Positions 41,515 to 51,326 of a stretch of 64,000 bases of DNA are shown one piece after another. Made by a program: the position numbers and the translations under genes. The notes beneath the pieces were generated by a model. The model saw only the letters and a list, made by a program, of their open reading frames with translations, was not told the DNA's origin and did no database searches. Origin of the DNA: Uruburuella testudinis (GTDB lineage: Bacteria > Pseudomonadota > Gammaproteobacteria > Burkholderiales > Neisseriaceae); the NCBI RefSeq assembly GCF_022870865.1, contig NZ_CP091508.1:1302001-1366000 (forward strand). The letters run 5' to 3'. The first letter of the stretch is position 1. Every line of letters begins with the position of its first letter.

Positions 41515-41781
41515 TTAGCGGATATCGGCGTAGCGGGCGCGGAAGTTGTCTTCCGGGTAGAGGCTGTAGGCAGCGCCGTCGCGGTCGCCGGTGTAAACCA
41601 ATTTCACGCTGTCGTCGTTTTTGGCGGCGCGGATAATATTGCTGCGCGGTGCTTCTTGAACCACGCTGCTCAAATCAGCGTGCGGGCGGTAGCCGTTGGG
41701 GTAGCTTTCGGTCGGGGCGCCGTTGGCGAAAGCGGCGGCGGCAGTCAGGCTCAATACGGTAGCTAATACGATGTTTTTCAT
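41515..41781 (-). CDS. Small secreted protein of unknown function
   Basis: The 88-residue protein has a Sec signal peptide (about 1-19, MKNIVLATVLSLTAAAAFA) and a short mature part with NGAPTESYPNGYRPHADLSS and RDGAAYSLYPEDNFRARYAD. An open frame extends 39 codons upstream, but GAGGAAAGT just before this ATG fixes the start at 41781. No recognised family; DUF4148-like small exported proteins of Betaproteobacteria are a possibility. Monocistronic. Confidence 0.7.
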   Translation of the reverse strand: MKNIVLATVLSLTAAAAFANGAPTESYPNGYRPHADLSSVVQEAPRSNIIRAAKNDDSVKLVYTGDRDGAAYSLYPEDNFRARYADIR

Positions 41782-42341
41782 GATACTTTCCTCTTGTTGT
41801 TTGCGGATGTTTTTCAATAAACAAATCACACTTGCGCTGTGTTTGTCGGATGAGTGCAGTATACGTTCGGTGATGTTTGTAATAAAGCAACGTTTCATTA
41901 AAACATAATTTCCTATTTGGAAATATTAAGGCGCGTTAATGTATGGTTTGTTTGTTGGTTGCGAATTATTAATGTAAAAACAAGAGATTGGCCGTCTGAA
42001 AAAAAAGTGGCGCGTAGGGGGATAACGTTTTGGTTAAGGCAGCGGCTGTTTGTGTGAAGCTTTTTTACACGGGTGCCGATTGCCGGACGATGGCGCTTTG
42101 CCGCAACCGCAGGGCGGAGCATATGTTTGACATCTTTACATAAGGCAACAGATTTTTGATACACTACGCGGTTGGATTCTTTATATAGGACAAAGCTTTC
42201 AGACGGCCTATTGCTCATCATGCCTATCCACAAATACCGCTCATTGCCGGCTCTGTGTGTGTTGTATTGCCTTCAGTTTGCTTGGTCGGCTGATTGATGA
42301 ATAGGTTAAGGTTTAAGGCCGTCTGAAAGCGCGGATAAATT
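41782..42341. other. Gene-free divergent region before the MATE gene
   Basis: A 560-bp stretch containing promoters for both directions. Near 42126 is TTGACA followed after 27 bp by TACACT-like sequence, not an ideal spacing. DUS occur at about 41990, 42200 and 42318. No credible ORF. Confidence 0.4.
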
Positions 42342-43721
42342 ATGTTGCTCGATTTGAACGGCTATTCATGGCCGGTGTTTAAAAAAGAAATCAATAAGCT
42401 GGCAGTGCTGGCGCTGCCGATGCTGGTGGCGCAGGTGGCGCAGGTGGGCATTGGTTTTGTGGATACGGTGATGGCCGGCGGCGCAGGCAAGGAAGACTTG
42501 GCGGCGGTGGCGCTGGGCAGCAGTGTGTTTGCCACGATTTACATTACTTTTATGGGGGTGATGACGGCGCTAAACCCGATGATTGCGCAGCTTTTCGGCG
42601 CCGGCCGCAAAGATGAGGTAGGCGAAACGGGGCGGCAGGGCATTTGGTTCGGCGTGATGCTGGGCATCATCGGCATGCTGCTGATGTGGCTGTTGGTGTG
42701 GCCGTTTCAGGCTTGGCTGGATTTGAGCGATAAGGTCGAAGAGATGATGGCGCTGTATATGCTGTTTACCGGCCTGGCAATGCCGGCGGCGATGGTGCAT
42801 CGGGCGCTGCATGCTTATGCTTCGAGCCTCAACCGGCCGCGGGTGATTATGATTGTGAGCTTTTTGGCGTTTTTGCTGAATATTCCGCTCAATTATGCTT
42901 TTGTTTACGGCAAATTCGGTATGCCGGCGCTGGGCGGTGCGGGCTGCGGGGTGGCAACGGCGCTGGTGTTTTGGTTCAATGCGCTGGTGTTGTGGCTGTA
43001 TGTGGCCAAACAGCAGTATTTCCGCCAATTTAAATTGATGGAAACATTCAGCCGGCCCAACGCTCAGGCGTTTGGGCAGATTTGGAAATTGGGCATGCCG
43101 ATCGGTTTGTCGTTTTTTCTGGAAGTGAGCCTGTTTTCGTGTATTGTGTTTTTGGTGGCGCGGCTGGGCGAGGATTATGTAGCGGCACAGCAGGTGGTGA
43201 TCAGCCTCACCGGGGTGATTTATATGATTCCGCAAAGTGTGGGGGCGGCGGGCACGGTGCGGGTGGGCTATTCGCTCGGCCGCGGCGAATATGTGCGGGC
43301 GCGCTATGTGTCGGGCGTGTCGCTGGTGTTGGGCTTGGTGCTGGCGGTGGCAACGGCTTTGATTTTGGTGCTGTTCCGTCATCAGCTGGCGGGAATGTAT
43401 ACCGATGATGCGGGCGTGTTGGCGATTGCGGCGGCGGTGTTGTTGTTTGCGGCGGTGTTTCAGTTGGCCGATGCAACCCAATGTGTGGCTTCTTATGCGC
43501 TGCGCGGCTACAAGCTCACGCGGGTACCGATGCTGATTCATGCCGTGGCGTTTTGGGGCTTCGGGCTGCTGCCGGGCTACTGGTTGGCTTATGGACATGA
43601 TATGGGGATTTACGGTTTTTGGACGGCGCTGGTGCTGTCGTTGACCGTGGCGGCGGTGTGGCTGGTGTGGTATTTGGAAATATGCAGCCGTACGATGGCG
43701 GCAAGAAAAAGGATGGTGTGA
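42342..43721 (+). CDS. norM: MATE family efflux transporter, NorM-like
   Basis: The 459-residue protein has twelve membrane segments in two similar halves and the MATE pattern: ALPMLVAQVAQVGIGFVDTV MAGG at the N-terminus, GVMTALNPMIAQLFGAGR and GLPIGLSFFLEVSLFSCIVF-like second half, here MPIGLSFFLEVSLFSCIVFL. It exports cationic drugs against sodium or protons. It overlaps murB by one base (TGATG), so the two genes are co-transcribed and coupled. Confidence 0.9.
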   Translation: MLLDLNGYSWPVFKKEINKLAVLALPMLVAQVAQVGIGFVDTVMAGGAGKEDLAAVALGSSVFATIYITFMGVMTALNPMIAQLFGAGRKDEVGETGRQGIWFGVMLGIIGMLLMWLLVWPFQAWLDLSDKVEEMMALYMLFTGLAMPAAMVHRALHAYASSLNRPRVIMIVSFLAFLLNIPLNYAFVYGKFGMPALGGAGCGVATALVFWFNALVLWLYVAKQQYFRQFKLMETFSRPNAQAFGQIWKLGMPIGLSFFLEVSLFSCIVFLVARLGEDYVAAQQVVISLTGVIYMIPQSVGAAGTVRVGYSLGRGEYVRARYVSGVSLVLGLVLAVATALILVLFRHQLAGMYTDDAGVLAIAAAVLLFAAVFQLADATQCVASYALRGYKLTRVPMLIHAVAFWGFGLLPGYWLAYGHDMGIYGFWTALVLSLTVAAVWLVWYLEICSRTMAARKRMV

Positions 43722-44758
43722 TGCAGCTTGAGTATGATGTAGATTTGCAGCCGCTCAATACGTTCGGCCTGCCCGCCCGGGCGCGCTATTTTGCCACGCT
43801 GGCCGATGCGGCCGATTTGCCCGAATTGGTGCGGCAGCCCGAATTTGACCGCCACACGGTGTTGTGGCTCGGCGGCGGCAGTAATATATTGTTGATGCAG
43901 GATTATCCAGGCTTGGTGGTGCATATGCAGAATAAAGGCATACGCGAAATCCGGCGTTCAGACGGCCTGGTCTATATTGAAGCGCAGGCCGGTGAAAACT
44001 GGCATGATTTTGTGTTGCACACCTTAAACATGGGCTTGTGCGGCCTCGAAAATTTAAGCCTGATTCCGGGCACGGTGGGCGCGGCGCCGGTGCAGAATAT
44101 CGGCGCTTACGGTGTAGAAGTGAAAGATGTGCTCGATTCGGTGTGCTGCTTTGATTTAGACAGCGGCACATTTGTCGAGCTGGGCAACGCGGAATGCGGT
44201 TTTGCTTATCGCGAAAGCTTGTTTAAGCAAGCCGGCAAAGGGCGTTATGTGATTGTGTCGGTGCGGTTTGCGCTCAAAGAAAACTTCAGCGCCGATGTGC
44301 GTTATGGCGATTTGGCGGCGGTGTTGGCCGAACGTTGCGCCGGCAGAGCGGCTACGGCTAAAGATGTTTCCGCTGCGGTTTGCCAAATCCGCGCCGAAAA
44401 ACTGCCCGACCCGAAAACGCTCGGCAATGTCGGCAGCTTTTTCAAAAACCCGATTGTCGGCGCGGCGCAGGCGCAGGCTTTGCAGGCGCAGTATCCGCAA
44501 ATGCCGCATTATCCGCAGCCCGATGGTTCGGTGAAGCTGGCTGCCGGCTGGCTGATCGACCAATGCCGTCTGAAAGGCTTTCAAATCGGCGGGGCGGCCG
44601 TGCATGAAAAACAGGCTTTGGTGTTGGTAAACAAGCAGCAGGCATCGGCACAAGATGTGTATGATTTGGCCATGCATGTGCGTGCGCAGGTGCAGGCGCG
44701 GTTTGGCGTGGATTTGCATGCCGAGCCCAATTGGTTGCCATTGTCTTTTACGATATGA
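43721..44758 (+). CDS. murB: UDP-N-acetylenolpyruvoylglucosamine reductase
   Basis: The 345-residue protein has MurB motifs: NTFGLPARARYFATLADAAD, FAD-binding GGGSNILLMQDYPGLVV, IPGTVGAAPVQNIGAYG, and GSFFKNPI with the catalytic Glu/Ser region further on. It reduces the enolpyruvyl group in peptidoglycan precursor synthesis. Start ATG 43721 is set by the overlap with the MATE stop; a longer open frame upstream is in the MATE gene. Internal DUS (ATGCCGTCTGAA) occurs at 44562. Confidence 0.95.
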   Translation: MQLEYDVDLQPLNTFGLPARARYFATLADAADLPELVRQPEFDRHTVLWLGGGSNILLMQDYPGLVVHMQNKGIREIRRSDGLVYIEAQAGENWHDFVLHTLNMGLCGLENLSLIPGTVGAAPVQNIGAYGVEVKDVLDSVCCFDLDSGTFVELGNAECGFAYRESLFKQAGKGRYVIVSVRFALKENFSADVRYGDLAAVLAERCAGRAATAKDVSAAVCQIRAEKLPDPKTLGNVGSFFKNPIVGAAQAQALQAQYPQMPHYPQPDGSVKLAAGWLIDQCRLKGFQIGGAAVHEKQALVLVNKQQASAQDVYDLAMHVRAQVQARFGVDLHAEPNWLPLSFTI

Positions 44759-44905
44759 TTACAATATTGATTATGGTTGTTGGCTATAATCTGAAATTTC
44801 ACGCTGCTGTCTGATACATGTTTCATGCCTATTCTGCATCAGCGCAGCGATAACAATAACAGCCTTGCGGTACTGCCGCAGGCACAACAAACAAGGAGTA
44901 ACATT

Positions 44906-45565
44906 GTGGTGAAAGAAGCCAGACCGAATACATATAACCGTATTGTAGACGCCAGCCTGGTGCTGTTTAACGAAGAGGGCGAGCGCAATATCAGCACCAA
45001 CCACATCGCCGCCCATTTGGGCATCAGCCCGGGCAATCTGTATTACCATTTCCGCAATAAAGATGAAATCATCGTGCAGCTTTTCAAGCGCTACAGCGAA
45101 GATTTGCTTGAGTATCTGCATGGCGCGGTGTTGCCCACCAATGTGTGCAACTCGGTGAATTATATGGCGGGCATTTATGATGTGATGTGGCGCTATCGTT
45201 TTTTGTTCAGCGACGTCAACACGCTGCTGGCCCGCAGTGCCGAGCTTTTGGGCGAACACAATGATTTCACCCATGCCAAAGTGTCGCCGCTGCTGGTGAA
45301 GCTGCTCACCCGCTTAAACGGTTTAGACATCATCCGCGCCGATGAAACCGCCATGAACGATATGGCCATGAACATGTGGATTGTGACCAAATATTGGTTC
45401 GACTTCGACGGCTCATTGCGCGGCCGTGCCAAACTGACCGAAGATTCGAAAGTGCGCGGCATCCGGCGCACCCTCAGCCTGTTGCGCCCTTATCTGCTGG
45501 AAAGCTATATCGAAGAATTCGACCGAACACTGGCTTCTTTATCGCTGGATTCCGAGTGTATGTAG
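44906..45565 (+). CDS. TetR family regulator
   Basis: The frame is open from ATG 44825, but AAGGAG at 44893-44898 precedes GTG 44906/44909, giving VVKEARPNTYNRIVDASLVL. The protein has a TetR helix-turn-helix (STNHIAAHLGISPGNLYYHF) and a long helical domain (WRYRFLFSDVNTLLARSAEL, ESYIEEFDRTLASLSL). Neisseria genomes have a well-conserved TetR regulator of this type beside murB. Start uncertain by 27 codons. Target unknown, possibly the adjacent MATE gene. Confidence 0.85.
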   Translation: MVKEARPNTYNRIVDASLVLFNEEGERNISTNHIAAHLGISPGNLYYHFRNKDEIIVQLFKRYSEDLLEYLHGAVLPTNVCNSVNYMAGIYDVMWRYRFLFSDVNTLLARSAELLGEHNDFTHAKVSPLLVKLLTRLNGLDIIRADETAMNDMAMNMWIVTKYWFDFDGSLRGRAKLTEDSKVRGIRRTLSLLRPYLLESYIEEFDRTLASLSLDSECM

Positions 45566-45671
45566 GTTTTCAGACGGCCACTGCAAGATATAGCGTGTGG
45601 GCGGTTTGGTTTGATACAAAGCAATGCCGTCTGAAAAAATATGGCGGTATTTGATTTTTGGCTGAACCATT

Positions 45672-45835
45672 TGGGTGTTCTGATGTGCCATGTATCATCA
45701 TCTTTTTGGCGCTAAAAGCACATCTGCTGGGTTAAAAAGCCTCGCAAGATGCCCAATCTTGCTGCGTTTTTTGCCTTGCATCTGCACTTTTTATCGCAAA
45801 AAATCTGAATCATCCTGAATGGTTAGGACACCCTG
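45672..45835 (+). repeat. Family A repeat, full-length copy (variant arms)
   Basis: Starts TGGGTGTTCTGATGTGCC with the atcatcatcttttt left arm, full core, ends gttaggacaccctg. Confidence 0.85.
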
Positions 45836-45960
45836 AGTCAGGCAACTGCAAAAAGGGCAGGCACAGGCAGCTGAGTTTGCCGAAGTCCTGCATGAACCGG
45901 CAAACGGTTTTGATAAATTCAGCCATTAAGCAATCTTTTTTAATAGACCGGAATCATGAT

Positions 45961-45996
45961 TAAGGCCGTCTGAAAAGCGTATTTCAGACGGCCTTT
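45961..45996. terminator. DUS hairpin
   Basis: taaggccgtctgaaa and tttcagacggccttta; no gene end is adjacent. Confidence 0.6.
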
Positions 45997-46022
45997 ATTG
46001 TTGTTCAGCTTAATCATCTTAC

Positions 46023-46040
46023 TTTTGTGAATGGGTATTA
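46023..46040. repeat. Family B repeat, right half
   Basis: ttttgtgaatgggtatta, matching the right terminus only. Confidence 0.5.
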
Positions 46041-46072
46041 TCTTGCCTCGTAAGATTAAGTCGCACAGTACT

Positions 46073-46156
46073 GGGGTGTCCTGACAATTTTTTTGCCTGG
46101 CATCTGCATTTCCAGGAACAAAAATTCCCTCATACACGAATTGTCAGGACAGCCTA
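46073..46156 (+). repeat. Family A repeat with large internal deletion
   Basis: GGGGTGTCCTGACAATTT joined to ttgcctggcatctgcatttc ... and ending TGTCAGGACAGCCTA. The left half of the core is lost. Confidence 0.8.
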
Positions 46157-46202
46157 GGCAACCATCGCGGGAAAACCCGCCTGGTCTGTATGGGTGAATT
46201 TC

Positions 46203-46221
46203 TATTAATGATAATTAAAAT
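46203..46221. promoter_or_regulatory. Fur-box-like site
   Basis: ATTAATGATAATTAAAATC matches 14 of 19 positions of the Fur consensus (GATAATGATAATCATTATC). It is about 250 bp before fdoG; the formate dehydrogenase carries many iron-sulphur clusters, so iron control is possible. Weak evidence. Confidence 0.35.
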
Positions 46222-46470
46222 CAATAAAAATGCATTCCAAATAAAATTAGACTATGCCCCCCGAAATAGCTTACAATTCATTACATCATCTTGCTATCGG
46301 CAACAGATTGATGGCGGTTTCGGAGTATTCGGCCAGATTGCCCTGCAATACAATCATAAAAGGCCATGTTTTTCATGGTCTTAATGCCGTCGGCAAGACA
46401 TCAATAAAGTTTGAATGAATAACAAGGCCGTCTGAAAAAAGCGGCTGAAAAATCAGGCAGGAACACAACC

Positions 46471-49400
46471 ATGAATGTAACCAGACGGCAGTTTTTCAAA
46501 GTCACCGCCGCCGGCGCAGGTGCGTCCGGCTTGGCGGTAATGGGCATGATGCCGACCAATGCGTGGGCAGAAGTGCGCCAATACAAGCTTTCTCGCGCAT
46601 CAGAGGCGCGTAATAACTGCACTTATTGCTCGGTAGGCTGCGGCACGATTCTTTATAGTTTGGGCGATGGTGCCAAAAACGCCAAAAAATCCATTTTCCA
46701 CATTGAAGGCGACCCTGATCATCCGGTCAGCCGCGGTTCACTCTGCCCGAAAGGCGCATCGTTGATTGATTTCGTGCACAGCCCCAACCGCCTGCATTTT
46801 CCCGAAGTGCGCGAGCCGGGCAGCAACGAGTGGAAACGCATTTCATGGCACGATGCGCTGACCCGCATTGCCCGCCACATCAAAGACGACCGCGATGCCA
46901 ACCTGATTGTTAACAACGAAAAGGGTGTGCCGGTGCACCGACTGCCCACTTTGGGCATGCTTACCGCTTCTGCTTCTTCCAACGAAACCGGTATCCTCAC
47001 CCAAAAATGGATGCGCTCGCTCGGCATTGTTGCCACCGATGCGCAGGCGCGTGTGTGCCACGGCCCTACTGTGTCGGCGCTGGCTTCCACTTTCGGCCGC
47101 GGGGCGATGACCAACACTTTTGTCGATATTCAGCACGCCGATTTCATTATGGTGATGGGGGGTAATGCCGCCGAAGCCCACCCGGTCGGTTTCAAATGGG
47201 TGATTGAAGCGAAAAAGAAAAAAGGCACCAAATTGTTTGTGGTCGACCCGCGCTTCAATCGCACCGCCGCCGTTGCCGATTTCTATGCGCCCGTGCGCTC
47301 GGGCAGCGATATCGCCTTTTTGGGTGCATTGATTAACTGGCTGATTGAAAACGATAAAATTCAATGGGAATATGTTAAAGCCTATACCAACGCCAGTTTT
47401 ATCGTGGCGGAAGGCTACGACTTTAACGAAGGCATGTTTTCCGGCCACGAAGGCGAAACGCCCGACGAAGACAAAAAAGAAGAAGAAAACCCCGAAGTGG
47501 CCAGCCGTGTCGGCAAGCGCAGCGGTTTTTACGACAACGAAACCTGGTATTACGAGCTCGACGGCAATGGTTATGCCAAAACCGACCCCACGCTGCAACA
47601 TCCGCGCAGCGTGTGGCAGTTGCTGAAAAAACACTATTCGCGCTACACGCTCGATATGATGAACACCATCTGCGGCACCTCCAAAGAAGACTTTCTGAAA
47701 GTGGCCGAAGCATGGGGCGAAATGGCGGCGCCGGATAAAGCAGGCACCATTCTTTATGCATTGGGCTGGACGCAACACACCACCGGCACCCAAATTATCC
47801 GCACGATGGCGATGGTGCAACTGCTGTTGGGCAATATCGGCATGTCGGGCGGCGGTGTCAACGCATTGCGCGGCCACTCCAATATTCAAGGTTTGTCTGA
47901 TTTGGGGCTGCTTTCCACTGCGTTGCCGGGCTATCTTTCACTGCCGAGCGAAGACCGCCACCGCACTTTCCAAGAATACATCGAAAAACAAACCCCCAAG
48001 GCTTTGCAACCTGGCCAGCTCAATTATTGGAGCAACACGCCGGCCTTTTTCGTCAGCTTTTTGAAGTGGATGTATGGCGAAAATGCCACCCGCGAAAACA
48101 ACTGGGGTTACGATTGGCTGCCGAAATGGGACAAAATGTATGATATTTTGCAGCTCACCGAATTGATGTATCAGGGCAAAGTAAACGGTTTGCTGGTGCA
48201 GGGCTTTAATGCGCAAGGCTCGTTCCCCGATGCGCATCGCGTTACCGAAGCATTTTCCAAATTGAAATACATGGTGGTGATGGATCCGCTGGCTACTGAA
48301 ACCGCATCGTTTTGGCAAAACCACGGCGATGCGCATGATGTTGATCCGGCCGCCATCCAAACCGAAGTATTCCGCCTGCCCACGCCTTGTTTTGCCGAAG
48401 AGGCCGGCTCAATTGTGAATTCTTCGCGTTGGCTGCAATGGCACCACCCCGGTGCGAAGCCGCCCGGTGAAGCCTTACCCGATCTCGATATTTTGGGCGA
48501 ATTGCATATGATGCTCAAAGCACTGTATGAAAAAGAGGGCGGCACCGCGCCTGAGCCGATTACCAAACTGGCTTGGCACTATAAAGACCCGTATGCACCG
48601 ACGCCGGAAGAAATGGCCAAGGAATCAAACGGCTATGCTTTGGCGGATATTAAAGACGAAAACGGCAATATTGTGCGACGCAAAGGCGAGCTGCTCGACG
48701 GCTTTGCCCAATTGCGCGACGACGGCAGCACCGAATGCGCCACCTGGATTTTTTCAGGTTCTTGGACAGAGCAGGGCAATCAAATGGATCGCCGCGACAA
48801 TACCGACAGCGGTTTGGGCAATACGCCGAAATGGGCGTGGGCATGGCCGGCCAACCGCCGCATCATCTACAACCGCGCCTCTTGCGATCCGAGCGGAAAA
48901 CCGTGGGATCCGAAGCGCGTGCTGATTCATTGGGACGGCAAAAAATGGGCAGGCGCCGATGTGGCTGACTTCAAAGCCGATGCCGCACCCGATTCGGGTA
49001 TGAATCCGTTTATTATGAACGAAGAGGGCGTAGGCCGCCTGTTCTGCGCGCGCAAGTTGGTGGACGGCCCCTTCCCCGAGCATTACGAGCCGCTTGAATC
49101 ACCCATCGGCACCAACCCGTTACACCCGAGTGTGGTGCAAACTCCGGCGATGCGGTTGTTTGACAGCGTGAAAGACCGCATCGGTACACACGAAGAGTTT
49201 CCTTATGTCGGCACCACCTACCGCCTGACCGAGCATTTCCAATTCTGGACCAAGTCGGTGAAACTGCTGATGATTGCGCAACCGCAGCAATTTATCGAAA
49301 TCAGTGAAGAGCTGGCGAAAGAAAAAGGCATTGAAAAAGGCGATTGGGTAAAAGTAAGCTCCAAACGCGCCTGGATTAAGGCAAAAGCCGTGGTAACCAA

Positions 49401-49587
49401 ACGCGTGGTGCCGTTGCAGATTAACGGCAAAACCGTGCATCAGATCGGCATTCCTTTGCATGGCGGCTGGGAAAACGTCTCCGGCGAGAAGCAGTTCCTC
49501 GTGAACTCGCTCACACCTTTTGTCGGCGATGCCAACACCCAAACGCCCGAATACAAAACCTTTTTGGTGAATATTGAAAAAGCATAA
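46471..49587 (+). CDS. fdoG: Formate dehydrogenase, molybdopterin-containing alpha subunit (Cys type)
   Basis: The 1038-residue protein has a Tat signal (TRRQFFKVTAAGAGASGLAV), a [4Fe-4S] site with C50, C53, C57 and C92 (NNCTYCSVGCGTI ... LCPKG) and molybdopterin-binding domains. The metal ligand position, which is selenocysteine 196 in FdnG/FdoG of E. coli, is read from TGC as Cys196 (ARVCHGPTV); no UGA is present. An acidic insertion GETPDEDKKEEENPEVAS (about residues 328-348) is notable. It should be the periplasmic catalytic subunit oxidising formate to CO2 and feeding quinone through the beta and gamma subunits. Confidence 0.93.
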   Translation: MNVTRRQFFKVTAAGAGASGLAVMGMMPTNAWAEVRQYKLSRASEARNNCTYCSVGCGTILYSLGDGAKNAKKSIFHIEGDPDHPVSRGSLCPKGASLIDFVHSPNRLHFPEVREPGSNEWKRISWHDALTRIARHIKDDRDANLIVNNEKGVPVHRLPTLGMLTASASSNETGILTQKWMRSLGIVATDAQARVCHGPTVSALASTFGRGAMTNTFVDIQHADFIMVMGGNAAEAHPVGFKWVIEAKKKKGTKLFVVDPRFNRTAAVADFYAPVRSGSDIAFLGALINWLIENDKIQWEYVKAYTNASFIVAEGYDFNEGMFSGHEGETPDEDKKEEENPEVASRVGKRSGFYDNETWYYELDGNGYAKTDPTLQHPRSVWQLLKKHYSRYTLDMMNTICGTSKEDFLKVAEAWGEMAAPDKAGTILYALGWTQHTTGTQIIRTMAMVQLLLGNIGMSGGGVNALRGHSNIQGLSDLGLLSTALPGYLSLPSEDRHRTFQEYIEKQTPKALQPGQLNYWSNTPAFFVSFLKWMYGENATRENNWGYDWLPKWDKMYDILQLTELMYQGKVNGLLVQGFNAQGSFPDAHRVTEAFSKLKYMVVMDPLATETASFWQNHGDAHDVDPAAIQTEVFRLPTPCFAEEAGSIVNSSRWLQWHHPGAKPPGEALPDLDILGELHMMLKALYEKEGGTAPEPITKLAWHYKDPYAPTPEEMAKESNGYALADIKDENGNIVRRKGELLDGFAQLRDDGSTECATWIFSGSWTEQGNQMDRRDNTDSGLGNTPKWAWAWPANRRIIYNRASCDPSGKPWDPKRVLIHWDGKKWAGADVADFKADAAPDSGMNPFIMNEEGVGRLFCARKLVDGPFPEHYEPLESPIGTNPLHPSVVQTPAMRLFDSVKDRIGTHEEFPYVGTTYRLTEHFQFWTKSVKLLMIAQPQQFIEISEELAKEKGIEKGDWVKVSSKRAWIKAKAVVTKRVVPLQINGKTVHQIGIPLHGGWENVSGEKQFLVNSLTPFVGDANTQTPEYKTFLVNIEKA

Positions 49588-49599
49588 GGAACGGAAATC

Positions 49600-50520
49600 A
49601 TGGCATTACAATCATTAGACATCAAACGCCGTTCCGCCACCGCCGGCATTACCCCGCCGCCGGGCGTGCGCCGGCCGGAAGAAGTGGCCAAACTCATCGA
49701 CGTTACCACCTGTATCGGCTGCAAAGCCTGCCAGGTAGCCTGTTCGGAGTGGAACGATATTCGCGACGAAATCGGCACCAATCACGGCGTGTATGACAAC
49801 CCTATGGATTTGACATCCAAAAGCTGGACGGTAATGCGCTTCAGCGAAGTGGAAGAAAACGGCAAGCTCGAATGGCTGATCCGTAAAGACGGCTGTATGC
49901 ACTGCGCCGACCCCGGCTGCCTCAAAGCCTGCCCGTCGCCCGGAGCGATTATTCAGTATCACAACGGCATTGTAGATTTCCACGAAGAAAACTGCATCGG
50001 CTGCGGCTACTGCATTTCCGGCTGCCCGTTCAATGTGCCGCGCATCGATAAAAAAGACCACCGTGCCTACAAATGCACGCTGTGTTCCGACCGCGTGGCC
50101 GTCGGCCAAGAGCCCGCCTGTGTGAAAACCTGCCCCACCGGCGCGATTCAGTTCGGCACCAAAGAAGACATGAAAGGCGTGGCCGCCGAGCGGATTAAAG
50201 ATTTGAACAACCGCGGCTACGACAAAGCGGGTTTGTATGACCCCGAAGGTGTGGGTGGTACGCATGTGATGTATGTGCTGCACCATGCCGACAAGCCCGG
50301 CCTTTATCACGGCTTGCCGGAAAACCCCAGCATCAGCCCGACTGTGAAACTGTGGAAAGGCTTCTTGAAACCTCTGGCTACCATCGGCATCGCCGCCGCC
50401 ACGCTGACCGGATTCTTCCATTACATCACCGTCGGCCCCAGCAAGGCTGAAGATGAAGAAGACGCGCCCGAAGTCATCGGTAAAGACGGCAAAACCCTGC
50501 ACGGCGAGGAGGATGCATAA
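49600..50520 (+). CDS. fdoH: Formate dehydrogenase beta subunit (iron-sulphur, membrane-anchored)
   Basis: The 306-residue protein has four ferredoxin-like clusters of cysteines ([53 protein letters not shown] ... [10 protein letters not shown]) and one C-terminal membrane helix ([20 protein letters not shown]). It passes electrons from the alpha subunit to cytochrome b. It begins 12 bp after the alpha gene and its stop overlaps the gamma start (TAATG), so the operon is tightly coupled. Confidence 0.94.
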   Translation: MALQSLDIKRRSATAGITPPPGVRRPEEVAKLIDVTTCIGCKACQVACSEWNDIRDEIGTNHGVYDNPMDLTSKSWTVMRFSEVEENGKLEWLIRKDGCMHCADPGCLKACPSPGAIIQYHNGIVDFHEENCIGCGYCISGCPFNVPRIDKKDHRAYKCTLCSDRVAVGQEPACVKTCPTGAIQFGTKEDMKGVAAERIKDLNNRGYDKAGLYDPEGVGGTHVMYVLHHADKPGLYHGLPENPSISPTVKLWKGFLKPLATIGIAAATLTGFFHYITVGPSKAEDEEDAPEVIGKDGKTLHGEEDA

Positions 50521-51191
50521 TGAAAGAAAAACTGATTCAACGCTATAACCGCAGTGAGCGTATCAATCACTGGATTGTGGCCGTGTGTTTTGTGCTGCTG
50601 GCCATTTCCGGCCTGGCATTTTTCTACCCGGCCTTTTTCTGGCTCACCGGTGTATTCGGTACCCCGCAATTAGCGCGGATTATCCACCCCTTTGTGGGCG
50701 TGGTGATGTTTATCGGCTTTTTCGTACAGTTTTTCCGCTATTGGAAACACAACTTCCTCGATAAAGAAGATGTGAAATGGATGAAATCAGTCAAAACCGT
50801 GCTTAAAGGCCACGAAGTGGGTGATATCGGCAAATACAACGGCGGTCAGAAAGGCATGTTTTGGCTGATGACCGGTTGCATGATTGTGCTCCTGTGCACC
50901 GGCATTATCGCCTGGCGCCCGTATTTTGCCGAACTCTTCCCCATTCCCATTATCCGCCTGGCCTTACTGTTTCATGCTTGGGCAGCACTGATTCTGATTG
51001 CGGGCATTATTGTGCATGTATATGCCGCTTTCTGGGTGAAAGGCACCATTCGCGCAATGGTAGAAGGCGTGGTTACACAAAAATGGGCGAAAAAACACCA
51101 CCCGCGCTGGTATCGTGAAATGTTGGCAAAAAACGAACAGGCCGAGCAGGATAAAGTAAAACCCAATATTACACCAAAAAACAGCCGGTAA
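50520..51191 (+). CDS. fdoI: Formate dehydrogenase gamma subunit (cytochrome b)
   Basis: The 223-residue protein has four membrane helices and the FdnI/FdoI features: RINHWIVAVCFVLLAISGLA with a haem-ligand His, HPFVGVVMFIGFFVQFFRYW and HAWAALILIAGIIVHVYAAF with further His ligands. It anchors the complex and reduces quinone. A terminator follows 4 bp after its stop region. Confidence 0.93.
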   Translation: MKEKLIQRYNRSERINHWIVAVCFVLLAISGLAFFYPAFFWLTGVFGTPQLARIIHPFVGVVMFIGFFVQFFRYWKHNFLDKEDVKWMKSVKTVLKGHEVGDIGKYNGGQKGMFWLMTGCMIVLLCTGIIAWRPYFAELFPIPIIRLALLFHAWAALILIAGIIVHVYAAFWVKGTIRAMVEGVVTQKWAKKHHPRWYREMLAKNEQAEQDKVKPNITPKNSR

Positions 51192-51194
51192 TTC

Positions 51195-51234
51195 ATACAG
51201 ATAAAGCAGCCTTTTGGGCTGCTTTATCTGTATG
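51195..51234 (+). terminator. Rho-independent terminator of the formate dehydrogenase operon
   Basis: Perfect arms ATACAGATAAAGCAGCC (51195 on) and reverse complement with a TTTT loop. This terminator is not made of DUS, unlike most others here. Confidence 0.9.
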
Positions 51235-51282
51235 AAAAAATGGCGGCCTTGGTAAAATATTTTTCAGCATAGAAAATTCAAT

Positions 51283-51326
51283 CATACCCATTCATAAAAG
51301 TAAGTTAACAAGGCGGCGAGCCGAAG
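51283..51326. repeat. Family B repeat, left half
   Basis: ATACCCATTCATAAAAGTAA then gttaacaaggcggcgagccg; the right half is replaced by the Correia-like hairpin. Confidence 0.55.

Larger units (their letters stand above)
45566..46470. other. Long gene-free stretch with repeats before the formate dehydrogenase operon
   Basis: Holds two family A elements, one family B half, a DUS hairpin, and a possible Fur-like site (46203-46221). On the minus strand near 46300-46380 a short VLQGNLAEYSETAINLLPIA frame is present; no family recognised. A short plus-strand frame (MGEFLLMIIKINKNAFQIKL) is judged non-coding. Confidence 0.5.

Noticed and set aside
41913..42233. 106-residue minus-strand frame upstream of the MATE gene
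   Set aside because: It crosses the divergent promoter region and a DUS, with no recognisable domain or start signal.
46190..46384. 64-residue open frame before the formate dehydrogenase operon
   Set aside because: No ribosome site, no family, and it covers an AT-rich region with a possible Fur box; likely chance.
47056..47064. Possible selenocysteine in the formate dehydrogenase alpha subunit
   Set aside because: Codon 196 is TGC (47056-47058), cysteine; no in-frame UGA is present in the gene.
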